From VRUE01 sp040904405 (GTDB taxonomy: Bacteria; Actinomycetota; Thermoleophilia; Solirubrobacterales; 70-9): DNA of 59,709 bases. The position numbers and the translations under genes were made by a program. The notes beneath the pieces are model-generated. The model was given only the letters and a program-made list of their open reading frames with translations, had not been told where the DNA came from and ran no database searches. This document shows positions 7,035-16,010 of the stretch, piece after piece. The stretch lies in the NCBI GenBank assembly GCA_040904405.1, contig JBBDTK010000010.1, forward strand, positions 1-59,709, given 5' to 3'. Every line of letters begins with the position of its first letter. Within the stretch, counting starts at the first letter, position 1.

Positions 7035-8207
7035 GAGGAGCGATTCGCCGATCAGGCCAGCGGCGCGCTCGATCTGGGCCGAATCGACCGTCAGCGGCGG
7101 CAGCAGGCGCAGGGTGCCGGGCGCGGGCGGGTTGACGATCAGGCCGCGGCCGAGCAGGTCGGCGGCGAGCTCGGCGGCGTCGAGCCCCGGCTCGAGCCCG
7201 ACGCCCAGCATCAGGCCGCGCCCGCGCACCTCGGCGACGCCCTCCAGCCCCAGCAGCGCCTCGCTCAGCGCCGCCCCCTTCTCCCGAACTCCCCGCAGCA
7301 GCTCGGGGTCTTCGACCAGGTCGAGCACGGCCAGGGCCGCCGCCGAGGCGACCGCGCCGCCGGCGAAGGTCGAGCCGTGGTCGCCCGGCTCCAGCACCGC
7401 ACCGGCCTCCGGCGTGGCCAGGCAGGCGCCCACCGGCAGGCCGCCGCCGAGCGCCTTGGCGCTGGTCAGGAGGTCCGGCCGCACCGCCGTCTGCTCGTAG
7501 GCCCAGAGCGAGCCGGTGCGGCCGATCCCGGTCTGGACCTCGTCGAGGATCAGCAGCGCGCCGACTTCGTCGCAGGCCTGGCGGGCGGCGAGCAGCGCCT
7601 CCTCGCTGACCGGGTAGACGCCGGACTCGCCCTGGATCGGCTCGATCAGGACCGCGGCGGTGCTCTCGTAGACGGCGTCGCGCAGGGCGCCGGCGTCGTT
7701 CAGCGGCACCGCGCGGAAGCCGGGCAGCATCGGGCCCAGGGCCTCGTTCTCGGCCAGATGCGGGGTCGCCGCCAGCGCCCCGTAGGTGCGGCCGTGGAAG
7801 TCGCGCTCGAAGCTGACGATCTCCGGCTGCTCGACCCCGCGGGCGTGGGCGTGCTTGCGGGCGATCTTGATCGCGCACTCGTTCGCCTCGGTCCCAGAGT
7901 TGGCGAGAAAGACGCGCCCACCGAGGCCCGAGCCCGAGAGCCGCTCGGCCAGCCGCACCATCGGCTCGCTGTAGAAGAGGTTGGAGACGTGCATCAGCTG
8001 CCCCGCCTGCTCGCGCACCGCGGCGACCACCGCCGGGTGGCAGTGGCCGAGCGAGCAGACCGAGATCCCGGCGAGGAAGTCGAGGTACTCGCGGCCCTCG
8101 GAGTCCCAGAGCAGCGCCCCCTCGCCGCGCACGAACTCGACCGGCGCCCGCCGGTAGGTCCGCATCAGGTAGCGCCGCTCGAGCGCCTGCAGGTCCTCCA
8201 GCTTCAC
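7020..8207 (-). CDS. argD: Acetylornithine aminotransferase
   Basis: A PLP enzyme of class III aminotransferases that converts N-acetylglutamate semialdehyde to N-acetylornithine. The 395 residues show DFLAGISVCSLGHCHP near the start, FLANSGTEANECAIKIAR, DFHGRTYGALAAT, LILDEVQTGIGRTG and the PLP lysine in TSAKALGGGLPVGA. The start overlaps the argB stop by four bases. The 3' end of the gene forms one arm of repeat element A, so the last codons are under a second constraint. In many bacteria the same enzyme also acts in lysine synthesis as DapC, which the sequence cannot settle. Confidence 0.95.
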   Translation of the reverse strand: MKLEDLQALERRYLMRTYRRAPVEFVRGEGALLWDSEGREYLDFLAGISVCSLGHCHPAVVAAVREQAGQLMHVSNLFYSEPMVRLAERLSGSGLGGRVFLANSGTEANECAIKIARKHAHARGVEQPEIVSFERDFHGRTYGALAATPHLAENEALGPMLPGFRAVPLNDAGALRDAVYESTAAVLIEPIQGESGVYPVSEEALLAARQACDEVGALLILDEVQTGIGRTGSLWAYEQTAVRPDLLTSAKALGGGLPVGACLATPEAGAVLEPGDHGSTFAGGAVASAAALAVLDLVEDPELLRGVREKGAALSEALLGLEGVAEVRGRGLMLGVGLEPGLDAAELAADLLGRGLIVNPPAPGTLRLLPPLTVDSAQIERAAGLIGESLLSDYP

Positions 8208-9043
8208 GAGGTGACCATGGTGCCGATGCCGGCGTCCGTGAACAGCTCCAGCAGCAGGCTGTGCGGCTTGCGACCGTCGACGATGTGGGCCGACTGGGCG
8301 CCGCCGCGGATCGCCTCGGCGCAGGCGGCGAGCTTCGGCCGCATGCCTCCGTCGACCGCCTCCAGCCGCGACTCCACCTCGTCCACGGTGGTGCGGGAGA
8401 TCAGCGAGCCCTCGTCGCCGGGGTCGCCGAGCCAGCCGACGACGTCGGTGAGGAAGACCGCCTTGTAGGCGCCCAGCGCGGCCGCCACCTTGCCCGCCGC
8501 CTCGTCGGCGTTGACGTTGTAGGGGCTGCCCTCGCGGTCGGAGGCCGAGGAGGCGATCACCGGGATGTAGTCGGCGGCGATGTGGTTGAGCACGTCGACG
8601 TCGACCCGCTCGATCGAGCCGACGAAGCCGACCTGCTCGGCGTTGGCGACGGGCGCGACCTCGAACAGCGACCCGTCGTGGCCGGAGAGGCCGACGGCGG
8701 GCTGGCCGTGGCGGTTGAGCCGCTGCACGATGTCGGTGTTGAGCTTGCCGAGCAGGACCATGCGGGCGACCTCGACCGTCTCCGCGTCGGAGACCCGCAG
8801 CCCCTCGTGGAAGCGCACCTCGAGCCCGAGCCGCTCCATGTAGCGGGTGATCTCCGGCCCGCCGCCGTGGACGATGACCGGGTTGAGGCCGACGTACTTG
8901 AGCAGGACGACGTCGGTCGCGAAGGCCTCGCGCAGGCCCTCCTCCCGCATCGCCGAGCCGCCGTACTTGATCACCACGGTGCGCCCGTGGAACTCCCTGA
9001 TGTAGGGAAGCGCCTCAAGCAGCGTGTCGACGTTGGTGCTCAT
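8204..9043 (-). CDS. argB: Acetylglutamate kinase
   Basis: 279 residues from ATG 9043. ArgB phosphorylates N-acetylglutamate at its gamma-carboxylate. Landmarks are VVIKYGGSAM (ATP-binding lysine), VIVHGGGPEITRYM, VGLSGHDGSL, and NVNADEAAGKVAAALGA with the conserved Asp/Lys of the amino acid kinase fold. LGLEVRFHEGLRVSDAETVEV is the typical substrate loop. An N-terminal helix precedes the core (MSTNVDTLLEALPYIREF), as in arginine-sensitive hexameric ArgB, so feedback inhibition by arginine is plausible. It overlaps argD by four bases, and argJ ends ten bases upstream. Confidence 0.96.
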   Translation of the reverse strand: MSTNVDTLLEALPYIREFHGRTVVIKYGGSAMREEGLREAFATDVVLLKYVGLNPVIVHGGGPEITRYMERLGLEVRFHEGLRVSDAETVEVARMVLLGKLNTDIVQRLNRHGQPAVGLSGHDGSLFEVAPVANAEQVGFVGSIERVDVDVLNHIAADYIPVIASSASDREGSPYNVNADEAAGKVAAALGAYKAVFLTDVVGWLGDPGDEGSLISRTTVDEVESRLEAVDGGMRPKLAACAEAIRGGAQSAHIVDGRKPHSLLLELFTDAGIGTMVTS

Positions 9044-9053
9044 CTCGCTCCCC

Positions 9054-10259
9054 TTAGGTGGTGTAGTCCGCGTTGATCCGAACGTACTCGTAGCCCAGGT
9101 CGGAGAAGTAGACGTGGGCGGCGCCCTCGCCGCGGTCGAGGCGGAGCCCGATCTCGGCCTCCTCGACCTCCTCGCCGAGCTCGTCGGCGTCGATCGAGCC
9201 GGCGCCGATCTCCTCCAGGTCCTCGCCGGCAAGCGCCATCCCGGCCGCCTGCGCGATCCGGCCCCAGTTCGGGTCGCGGCCGAAGAGCGCGGTCTTGACC
9301 AGCGGCGAGTTGGCGATCGCGCGGGCGACGCGCTCGGCCTCGGCGGCGGAGGCGGCGCCCTCGACCGCGACCCGGCCGACCCGCGCGGCGCCCTCGCCGT
9401 CGCGGACGATCTCGATCGCCAGCTGCAGCAGCACGGCGTCGAGCAGGCCCGGCGGCAGCGGCCGCCCGGCGGCGCCGCTGGCCTGCAGCAGGACGGTGTC
9501 GTTGGTGCTCATCTGGCCGTCGACGGTGATCCGCTCGAAGGAGGCGGCGGCGGCGGCGCGCAGGGCGGCGTCGGCCTCCTCGACCAGCGCGTCGGTCTGG
9601 ACGAAGCAGAGCATCGTGGCGAAGCCCGGCTCGATCATCCCCGCCCCCTTCGCCTGCGCCGAGAGGGTGACGCCGCCGGCGCGCAGGGCGCAGCTCTTCG
9701 GCCAGCGGTCGGTGGTCAGGATCGCGTCGGAGAAGGCGCCGCCGCCGCCCGCCGCCAGCGTGCCGGCGGCCGCGCCGATCCCCTCCAGCACGGCGTCGAT
9801 CGGCAACGGCACACCGATCACCCCGGTCTCGGCGACGGCGACCGCCTGCGCGGGCAGCCCGAGCGCGGCGCCGGCCTGCTCGCACATCGCCCAGGCGTCG
9901 GCCAGCCCCTGCTCGCCGGTCTCGGCGTTGGCGTTGCCGGCGTTGACCACCGCGGCCCGCACCGCGCCGCGGTCGACCCGTTCGCGGCAGACCCTGATCG
10001 GGGCGGCGGCGGATGCGTTGCGGGTCAGCAGCAGCGAGGAGCGCACCTCGGGCGCGTCGCAGACGAGCAGGCCGACGTCGGTCTTGCCGCCGCCCTTGAG
10101 CCCGCAGTGGGCGGCGCCGGCGCGGAAGCCCGGCGCCAGCGTCGCCGGGTCGAGCTGCTCGACTCCGGCCGGGGCGTCCACCCAGCGCGAGCTGAAAAAG
10201 GACGTACGCCGACGGCTGCTCCGCTTCGCGTCCGCTGCCGTCGGGTCGGGGGTCGTCAT
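9054..10259 (-). CDS. argJ: Glutamate N-acetyltransferase / amino-acid acetyltransferase
   Basis: 401 residues from ATG 10259, which overlaps the argC stop by four bases. ArgJ transfers the acetyl group from N-acetylornithine to glutamate and so recycles it. Some members also use acetyl-CoA. The self-cleavage site is PGFATMLCF with nucleophile Thr215, preceded by KGAGMIEPG. The second signature STNDTVLL and the C-terminal FGRDPNWGRI are also present. The first 25 residues (Arg/Ser-rich) are a non-conserved extension, so translation might start later. The presence of argJ implies the cyclic acetyl pathway. Confidence 0.95.
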   Translation of the reverse strand: MTTPDPTAADAKRSSRRRTSFFSSRWVDAPAGVEQLDPATLAPGFRAGAAHCGLKGGGKTDVGLLVCDAPEVRSSLLLTRNASAAAPIRVCRERVDRGAVRAAVVNAGNANAETGEQGLADAWAMCEQAGAALGLPAQAVAVAETGVIGVPLPIDAVLEGIGAAAGTLAAGGGGAFSDAILTTDRWPKSCALRAGGVTLSAQAKGAGMIEPGFATMLCFVQTDALVEEADAALRAAAAASFERITVDGQMSTNDTVLLQASGAAGRPLPPGLLDAVLLQLAIEIVRDGEGAARVGRVAVEGAASAAEAERVARAIANSPLVKTALFGRDPNWGRIAQAAGMALAGEDLEEIGAGSIDADELGEEVEEAEIGLRLDRGEGAAHVYFSDLGYEYVRINADYTT

Positions 10260-11287
10260 CTCAGTCCCTCCGTCTCGGCAAGTCCCAGCATCAGGTTGAG
10301 GCACTGCACCGCCTGACCGGACGCGCCCTTCCAGAGGTTGTCGAGCGCCGAGAAGGCGAGCAGGCGGCCCCGCTCCTCGACCGTGACGTAGACGTGGCAC
10401 TCGTTGCCGTCGCGGACGTCGCGCAGGCCCGGCGGCCGGTCGACCGCGTGGACGAAGGGCTCGCCGGCGTAGCGCTCGGCGTAGAGCGCCTGCGCGTCCT
10501 CCCTGGCGATCGGCTCGCTCAGCTGCACGTAGCAGCTGGTCAGCTCGCCCTGGTCGAGCGGCAGCAGGTGGGGGACGAAGGTGACCGCCACCTCGCTGCC
10601 GAGCGCCGCCAGCTCCTGCTCGATCTCGGGCCGGTGGCGGTGGCCCTCGGTCTTGTAGGGGAAGGCGTTCTCGTCCATGTTCGCGTAGTGCATCGCGTCG
10701 CCGCCGCCGCGGCCGGCGCCGGAGACGCCCTGCTTGGCGTCGATCACGACGTCGGCCAGCAGGCCCCGCTCGGCCAGGGGGGCAAGCGCCAGCACGCTCG
10801 CGGTCGGGTAGCAGCCGGGCACCGCGACGAGCTTCGCCTCGCGCAGCTGTTCCCGGTAGAGCTCGGCCAGCCCGTAGACGGCGGCGCCGAACAGCTCGGG
10901 AGCGCCGTGCTCGCCGTACCAGCGCTCGTAGGTGGAAGCGTCGCGCAGGCGGAAGTCGGCGGAGAGATCGGCGACAAGGGCCCCCTGCTCGCGCAGCGCG
11001 GCTACGGTCGGCGCCGAGGCCCCGTGCGGGTAGGCGACGATCGCCGCGTCGACGTCCGGCAGCGAGTCGAGGTCGAGCTCGCTCAGCTCCAGCGGCACCC
11101 GGTAGCGCGGGTAGAGGCGGTCGAGCCGGGTGCCGGCGTCGCTGCGCGAGGTCACGCCAACCAGCTCCAGCCGCGGGTGGCGCCAGACGATCTGGGCGGC
11201 GAGCGCGCCGGTGAAGCCGGAGGCGCCGGCGACCAGCACCCGCGCGGCGGGCTCGCCGTCGAGCGGTTGGGTGGCGACGTCACTCAC
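10256..11287 (-). CDS. argC: N-acetyl-gamma-glutamyl-phosphate reductase
   Basis: ArgC reduces N-acetylglutamyl phosphate to the semialdehyde with NADPH. The 343 residues start at GTG 11287, overlapping the pheT stop. The NADP fold is visible at VLVAGASGFTGALAAQIVWRHP, the catalytic cysteine in VAVPGCYPTASVLA, and the family's GVSGAGRGG and EQELAALG with VTFVPHLLPLDQGELTSCYV. It is the first arg gene of the block argC-argJ-argB-argD, all on the minus strand with short overlaps, and is itself coupled to pheT. No ArgR-type operator could be assigned with confidence. Confidence 0.96.
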   Translation of the reverse strand: MSDVATQPLDGEPAARVLVAGASGFTGALAAQIVWRHPRLELVGVTSRSDAGTRLDRLYPRYRVPLELSELDLDSLPDVDAAIVAYPHGASAPTVAALREQGALVADLSADFRLRDASTYERWYGEHGAPELFGAAVYGLAELYREQLREAKLVAVPGCYPTASVLALAPLAERGLLADVVIDAKQGVSGAGRGGGDAMHYANMDENAFPYKTEGHRHRPEIEQELAALGSEVAVTFVPHLLPLDQGELTSCYVQLSEPIAREDAQALYAERYAGEPFVHAVDRPPGLRDVRDGNECHVYVTVEERGRLLAFSALDNLWKGASGQAVQCLNLMLGLAETEGLR

Positions 11288-13457
11288 GGAGCGACCCTCC
11301 GATCCCGTCCAGCGCGGCGGCGATCGCCTCGCGCCGCGCCGCCACCTCCTCGTCGGTGAGGGTGCGGTCGGCGGCCCGGAACTCCAGCCGCAGCGCCAGG
11401 CTCTTGCGTCCCTCGCCGAGCTGCTCGCCCTCGAACAGGTCGAAGACCTGAGCCGAGCGCAGCAGCTCGCCGCCGCCGCCGAGGACCGCGGCGCGCACCC
11501 GCGCGGCGGAGACCTCGTCGGGGACGACCACGGCCAGGTCCTGCCTGACCGCCGGGAAGGTGGTCACGTCCTCGAAGGTCTCCTCGCCAGCGTTAACCAT
11601 CAGTCCGAGGGTTGCAAGGTTGACCTCGAAACCGACAGCGCCGTCGATATCCCACGCCCGCTCCACCAGTGGATGCAGCTCGCCGACCCAGCCGGCCTCC
11701 TCCGACCCACCAGCGATGACGGTTGCCGCTCGTCCGGCGTGCAGGAAGGGCTCGGAGCTTGGCTCAAACTCGAGACCGATCCCGAGTCGAGCCGCGAGTC
11801 CCTCCAATATGCCCTTGAGCGCGAAGAAGTCCGTCGGCTCCCCCCCACCCCGCCACGACTTCGCGGTCAGCGGCCCGCTCGCGAGGCAGCCGATCCGATG
11901 CAACTCGACCACGGGCGGAGGTTGCTTACCGGGGAACCACCCGGCAAGGGGGCCGGCGGGCTTGCTTTCAGCCTTCCGTGCGTGGCCTGAGACAGGCTCG
12001 AGATACACCCGGCCGGACTCGAACAGGGCGACCCGCTCGACGTCGCGGGCTAGGTTGCCCCGGGCCGCGTCGAGCAGCGAGCCGAGCAGGGTCGTCCGCA
12101 TCGCCGACTGCTCCTCGGAGAGCGGGTTGGCGACGACCACCGGCTGCGCCCGCGGGTCGTCGCCGGGCAGCCGCAGCCGCCCCGCCTCGCCCGGGTCGGT
12201 GAAGCTCCAGCCGACGATCTCGTCGAAGCCGAGGTCGCGCAGCGCGTCCTCGGCGCGCCGCCGCAGGCGCTGACCGCGGCTCAGCCCGCCGGCCTGACCG
12301 ACCACCGGGGGCAGCGTCGAGGGCAGCTTCTCGTCGAGACCGTGGACGCGTGCGACCTCCTCGATCAGGTCGACCTCGCGGGTGACGTCGTAGTGGCGAT
12401 CGGGTGGCACCGTGACCAGCAGGTCCTCGCCCTCGGGCTCGACCGCGAAGCCGAGCCGCTCCAGGTACGCGATCTGATCGGCCTGCGCGATCGCCATCCC
12501 GAGCAGCCCCTCGACCCGCTCTCCGCGCAGCCGGATCTGCGGCGGCGCCGGGATCTCGGCGGCGACGTCGATCGTGCCCGGGACGAGCTTCGCCCCGCAG
12601 AGCTCGACCATCAGACGGGAGGCGATCCGCTGCGCCCGCATGCAGAGCTCCGGGTGGAGCTGCTTCTCGAAGCGCGAGGAGGCCTCCGAGCGCAGGCCGA
12701 GGCGGCGCGAGCTGCGCAGGATGTTGGACCCGTTCCAGTTCGCCACCTCGAGCAGGACGCGGGTGGTGCCCTCGCCCACCTCGGAGGCCTGCCCCCCCAT
12801 GATCCCGGCGATGCCCGACGGCCCGTCCTCGTCGCAGACCAGCACGGTCTCGGGGTCGAAGCGGCGCTCGACCCCGTCGAGCGTGGTCATCGCCTCGCCC
12901 TCGGCGGCGGTGCGAACGGTGAGCGCCGAGCCGGCGACCCGGTCGAGGTCGAACGCGTGCAGCGGCTGTGCGCTCAGCAGCATCGCGTAGTTGGTGATGT
13001 CGACGACGTTGACGATCGGCCGCTGGCCGGCAGCCGCCAGCCGCGCCTGCAGCCAGGCCGGCGAGGGGCCGATCGCGACGTCGGTGAAGACGCGCGCGGT
13101 GAAGCGCGGGCAGAGCTCGGGGACGTCGACCCGGACCGAGGCATAGTCGCCGACCTCTCCCCCGCCCTCCGCCGGGGCGTCGTCGGCCCACGGCTCGGGC
13201 CCGAGCGGCGCCATCGAGATCGCGTGCGCCTCGCGGGCGACGCCGTAGACGCCGAAGCAGTCGACCCGGTTCGGGGTCACCTCCAGCTCCAGCACCGGCT
13301 CCTCCCGCACCTCGTCGGCCACCGGGCCGACCTCCGGCGGAGCGCCGGCGAGGACCCGCTCGACCTCGGTCCCGGTCATCGCCAGCCGCTCGGCCAACTC
13401 GAGGGCGCCGATCCCCGGATCGCAGTACTCGCGCAGCCAGCTGTACGGGACCCTCAT
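11280..13457 (-). CDS. pheT: Phenylalanyl-tRNA synthetase beta subunit, lacking the usual tRNA-binding OB domain
   Basis: 725 residues from ATG 13457, which overlaps the pheS stop. Present are the N-terminal segment (MRVPYSWLREYCDPG), the B3/B4 editing region (LELEVTPNRVDCFGVYGVARE, VNVVDITNYAMLLSAQPLHAFD), the B5 domain and the C-terminal FDX-ACB anticodon-binding domain (TFPAVRQDLAVVVPDEVS ... LALRLEFRAADRTLTDEEV). The usual EMAP/OB tRNA-binding domain, about 110 residues between the N-terminal segment and LELEVTPNR, is absent: only about 20 residues link EVERVLAG to VLELEVTP. This explains the short length against the common 790-830. Otherwise intact. Confidence 0.94.
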   Translation of the reverse strand: MRVPYSWLREYCDPGIGALELAERLAMTGTEVERVLAGAPPEVGPVADEVREEPVLELEVTPNRVDCFGVYGVAREAHAISMAPLGPEPWADDAPAEGGGEVGDYASVRVDVPELCPRFTARVFTDVAIGPSPAWLQARLAAAGQRPIVNVVDITNYAMLLSAQPLHAFDLDRVAGSALTVRTAAEGEAMTTLDGVERRFDPETVLVCDEDGPSGIAGIMGGQASEVGEGTTRVLLEVANWNGSNILRSSRRLGLRSEASSRFEKQLHPELCMRAQRIASRLMVELCGAKLVPGTIDVAAEIPAPPQIRLRGERVEGLLGMAIAQADQIAYLERLGFAVEPEGEDLLVTVPPDRHYDVTREVDLIEEVARVHGLDEKLPSTLPPVVGQAGGLSRGQRLRRRAEDALRDLGFDEIVGWSFTDPGEAGRLRLPGDDPRAQPVVVANPLSEEQSAMRTTLLGSLLDAARGNLARDVERVALFESGRVYLEPVSGHARKAESKPAGPLAGWFPGKQPPPVVELHRIGCLASGPLTAKSWRGGGEPTDFFALKGILEGLAARLGIGLEFEPSSEPFLHAGRAATVIAGGSEEAGWVGELHPLVERAWDIDGAVGFEVNLATLGLMVNAGEETFEDVTTFPAVRQDLAVVVPDEVSAARVRAAVLGGGGELLRSAQVFDLFEGEQLGEGRKSLALRLEFRAADRTLTDEEVAARREAIAAALDGIGGSLRE

Positions 13458-14521
13458 GAGAACTGCTCCAGGACCCGCACGTCGTTGTCGAAGAAGCGGC
13501 GCAGGTCGGGGACGCCGTGGCGCAGCATCGCGATCCGCTCGACCCCCATGCCGAAGGCGAAGCCCTGCACCCGCTCGGGGTCGTAGCCGTTGCCCTCGAC
13601 GAAGCCGAGCACGTTGGGGTCGACCATGCCGGCGCCGCCGACCTCGATCCAGCCCTGGCCCCTGCAGAGGTTGCAGCGCTCGCCGCCGCCGAGCCCGCCC
13701 GTGCCCTCGCACTGGAAGCAGGAGACGTCGAACTCGACGCTGGGCTCGGTGAAGGGGAAGAAGTGCGGCCGCATCCGCGCCTTGCGGCCCTCGCCGAAGA
13801 TCGCTTTGAGCATCTCTTCCAGCGTGCCCTGGAGGTCGGCCAGGGTGATCCCCTCGCCGATCGCCAGCCCCTCGACCTGGTGGAACATCGGACTGTGAGT
13901 CGCGTCGGAGTCGCGCCGGTAGACCTTGCCCGGGACGATCACGAAGATCGGCGGGGGCTGGGACTCCATCGCCCGGATCTGCACCGGAGAGGTGTGGGTG
14001 CGCAGCAGCACGTCGGGGTGCGACTGCACGTAGAAGGTGTCCTGGAGCATCCGCGCCGGGTGGCCCGGGGGATGGTTGAGGGCAGTGAAGTTGTAGTAGT
14101 CGTGCTCGATCTCCGGTCCCTCGGTGACCCGGTAGCCGAGCCCGGCCATCGTGTCCTCGATCAGCCGCGTGGTGCGGGTGATCAGGTGCAGGTGGCCGGG
14201 TGGGCGGGCCGGGGCGCCGGGCAGGGTGACGTCGACCTGGTCCTCGGCCAGCCGCTGCTCCAGCTCGCTCGCGTCGAGCTCACCGGCGCGCCGCTCGAGC
14301 AGTGCCTCGAGTGCCTTGCGCGCTTTGTTCGCGCCGCCGCCGACCTGGCCGCGCTGCTCCGGCGGCAGCTCGGCGATGCCGCGCAGGACCGCGGTCAGCT
14401 CCGCCTTGCGGCCGAGGTAGCGGACCCGCAGCTCCTCCAGCCCGGCGCTGTCGCCGGCGGCCCCGATCGCCGCTGCGGCCTCGGCCTCGATCCTCTCGAT
14501 CCTCTCGATCCGCTCAAGCAT
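13454..14521 (-). CDS. pheS: Phenylalanyl-tRNA synthetase alpha subunit
   Basis: 355 residues, the catalytic subunit of the alpha2beta2 enzyme that charges tRNA-Phe. It has an N-terminal coiled coil (residues 1-90, RYLGRKAELTAVLRGIAEL) followed by the class II core. Motif 2 is in FHQVEGLAIGEGITLADLQG and motif 3 in GMGVERIAMLRHGVPDLR near the C-terminus. Phe pocket residues lie in FFPFTEPSVEFDVSCF. It is directly coupled to pheT. Confidence 0.97.
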   Translation of the reverse strand: MLERIERIERIEAEAAAAIGAAGDSAGLEELRVRYLGRKAELTAVLRGIAELPPEQRGQVGGGANKARKALEALLERRAGELDASELEQRLAEDQVDVTLPGAPARPPGHLHLITRTTRLIEDTMAGLGYRVTEGPEIEHDYYNFTALNHPPGHPARMLQDTFYVQSHPDVLLRTHTSPVQIRAMESQPPPIFVIVPGKVYRRDSDATHSPMFHQVEGLAIGEGITLADLQGTLEEMLKAIFGEGRKARMRPHFFPFTEPSVEFDVSCFQCEGTGGLGGGERCNLCRGQGWIEVGGAGMVDPNVLGFVEGNGYDPERVQGFAFGMGVERIAMLRHGVPDLRRFFDNDVRVLEQFS

Positions 14522-14563
14522 CTTGGCCAGCCTCCGGCATGGCGGGCGACGATAGCCGCAACA

Positions 14564-15298
14564 TCACGTTTCCCGCTCGCTCGCTTGCGAAGGATCAGAT
14601 ATGGACGCCGCGCTCGCTACGCGCTCAAGGGCTATCGCAGCCGCGGCGGCGACGTTGAGTGACTCGGCGCCGCCGGCGCGCAGCGGGATCGTCGCTTCGA
14701 TCTCGCACTCATCCAGCACCTCGCTCGGCAGCCCCTCGCGCTCGGCGCCGAAACAGAGGGTCGCCGCCTCGGCGAGCGCGCCGAGCCCGGACCCGCCGTG
14801 CGCGACCAGCGCCGCCCGCGGCGCCGGCGTCGCCTCGATCCCCGCCCGCAGCAGCGGCTGGGCGAAGATCGAGCCCATGCTCGCCCGCACCGCCTTCGGC
14901 CCGTAGGGGTCGGCGCAACCGGGCCCGAGAACGACGCTGCCGCCGAGCAGCGCGTGGGCGCTGCGGACGATCGCGCCGACGTTGCCCGGATCGGCGACCC
15001 CGTGCAGGTAGACGCAGGGGGGCTTGGCCTGCTCTGCCCACGCCTGCGGCCAGACCGCGATCGCCCGCGTGCCCGAGCCCAGCGCGGAGACCTCGGCAAG
15101 CAGGCCCGGCTCGACCTCCTCGCCACCGAGGCCGCTGCCGGCGGCGCTGAGCAGGAAGCGCGGCTCGACGCCGGCCGCCAGCCCGGCGTCGAGCAGGTCC
15201 TCGCCCTCGCTCGCGAACAGCCCCTCGCGCTCGCGCTGCTTGCGCTCGCGCAGCTTGCGAACCAGTTTCAGCTTCTCGTTGTGGGGGCTGGAAATCAT
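14564..15298 (-). CDS. TrmH/SpoU-family RNA 2'-O-methyltransferase
   Basis: 244 residues from ATG 15298. The N-terminal MISSPHNEKLKLVRKLRERKQREREGLFASEGEDLL is the substrate-binding L30e-like start typical of RlmB/TrmH-like enzymes. The C-terminal SPOUT fold has all three motifs: HGVADPGNVGAIVRSAHALL, CFGAEREGLPSEVL, and IPLRAGGAESLNVAAAAAIAL. It uses S-adenosylmethionine to methylate a ribose in rRNA or tRNA, but the target is not readable. Its place next to rplT and pheST is common in actinobacteria. Confidence 0.9.
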   Translation of the reverse strand: MISSPHNEKLKLVRKLRERKQREREGLFASEGEDLLDAGLAAGVEPRFLLSAAGSGLGGEEVEPGLLAEVSALGSGTRAIAVWPQAWAEQAKPPCVYLHGVADPGNVGAIVRSAHALLGGSVVLGPGCADPYGPKAVRASMGSIFAQPLLRAGIEATPAPRAALVAHGGSGLGALAEAATLCFGAEREGLPSEVLDECEIEATIPLRAGGAESLNVAAAAAIALERVASAASISDPSQASERET

Positions 15299-15354
15299 CC
15301 TGTTCGGTTCTCGATTCTCGTTTCTTCTCCTGGAACGCCCGGACCGATTCCGGA

Positions 15355-15384
15355 CAAATAAAAACGGGCCGTGAAGACGGCCCG
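15355..15384 (-). terminator. Intrinsic terminator after rplT
   Basis: On the minus strand GGGCCGT and ACGGCCC form a 7-bp stem (15377-15383 and 15366-15372) with a CTTC loop, followed by a T-rich run. It lies about 30 bases after the rplT stop and has the classical stem plus U-tract shape, the clearest intrinsic terminator in the window. Confidence 0.85.
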
Positions 15385-15413
15385 CCGGGGAGAGTGGAGT
15401 GTCGCTGCCGGCG

Positions 15414-15773
15414 CTAGGCGGCGACGCCCTCCCGGGCAAGCTCGACAAATCGGCGGAAGGCCTCGCGGTCGGAGACCGCGATCTCGGCCAGCATCTTGCG
15501 GTTGACCTCGACCCCGGCCCGGTCGAGACCGTGGATCAGCTCCGAGTAGCTCATCCCTTCGAGCCGCGCCGCGGCGTTGATCCGCGTGATCCAGAGCCGC
15601 CGGAACTCGCGCTTGCGGTTGCGCCGGTCGCGGTAGGCGTAGGCGCCCGAGCGCTGCACCTGCTCTTTGGCGAAGCGGTAGGAGGAATGCTTGCGGCCGA
15701 AGTAGCCCTTCGCTTCCTTCAGCACCTTGCGCCGCTTCTTGCGGGCGTGGACGGAGCGCTTGACGCGGCTCAC
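15414..15773 (-). CDS. rplT: Ribosomal protein bL20
   Basis: 119 residues, typical L20: SRVKRSVHARKKRRKVLKEAKGYFGRKHSSYR, then RDRRNRKREFRRLWITRINAA and the C-terminal MLAEIAVSDREAFRRFVELA. L20 binds 23S rRNA and is needed early in 50S assembly. It overlaps the rpmI stop by four bases, so the two are translationally coupled. It is followed by a good terminator. Confidence 0.97.
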   Translation of the reverse strand: MSRVKRSVHARKKRRKVLKEAKGYFGRKHSSYRFAKEQVQRSGAYAYRDRRNRKREFRRLWITRINAAARLEGMSYSELIHGLDRAGVEVNRKMLAEIAVSDREAFRRFVELAREGVAA

Positions 15774-15970
15774 TTTCCGCCTCCGAGCAGGGTCCGGATC
15801 CGCTTCCGGTCGGCCTTTGCGATCTCAACCGGCCGCGCCATCCTCCGCTTCCGCTTCGGCGACTTTTTCTCCAGGATGTGGCTGGAGTAGGCGCGCCGCC
15901 CGCGCAGCTTGCCCTTGGCGGTCTTGCGAAAGCGCTTCTTGGCGCCCGAATGGGTTTTCATCTTCGGCAT
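15770..15970 (-). CDS. rpmI: Ribosomal protein bL35
   Basis: 66 residues: MPKMKTHSGAKKRFRKTAKGK, the basic middle RRAYSSHILEKKSPKRKRRM and a C-terminus ADRKRIRTLLGG. It is usually the middle gene of infC-rpmI-rplT. Here it is the first gene of a two-gene unit whose upstream space is only 40 bases before the divergent wecB. Confidence 0.96.
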   Translation of the reverse strand: MPKMKTHSGAKKRFRKTAKGKLRGRRAYSSHILEKKSPKRKRRMARPVEIAKADRKRIRTLLGGGK

Positions 15971-16010
15971 CGGGACGGGTATTGAAGCAGACGCAATACG
16001 CTGCCGCCCG

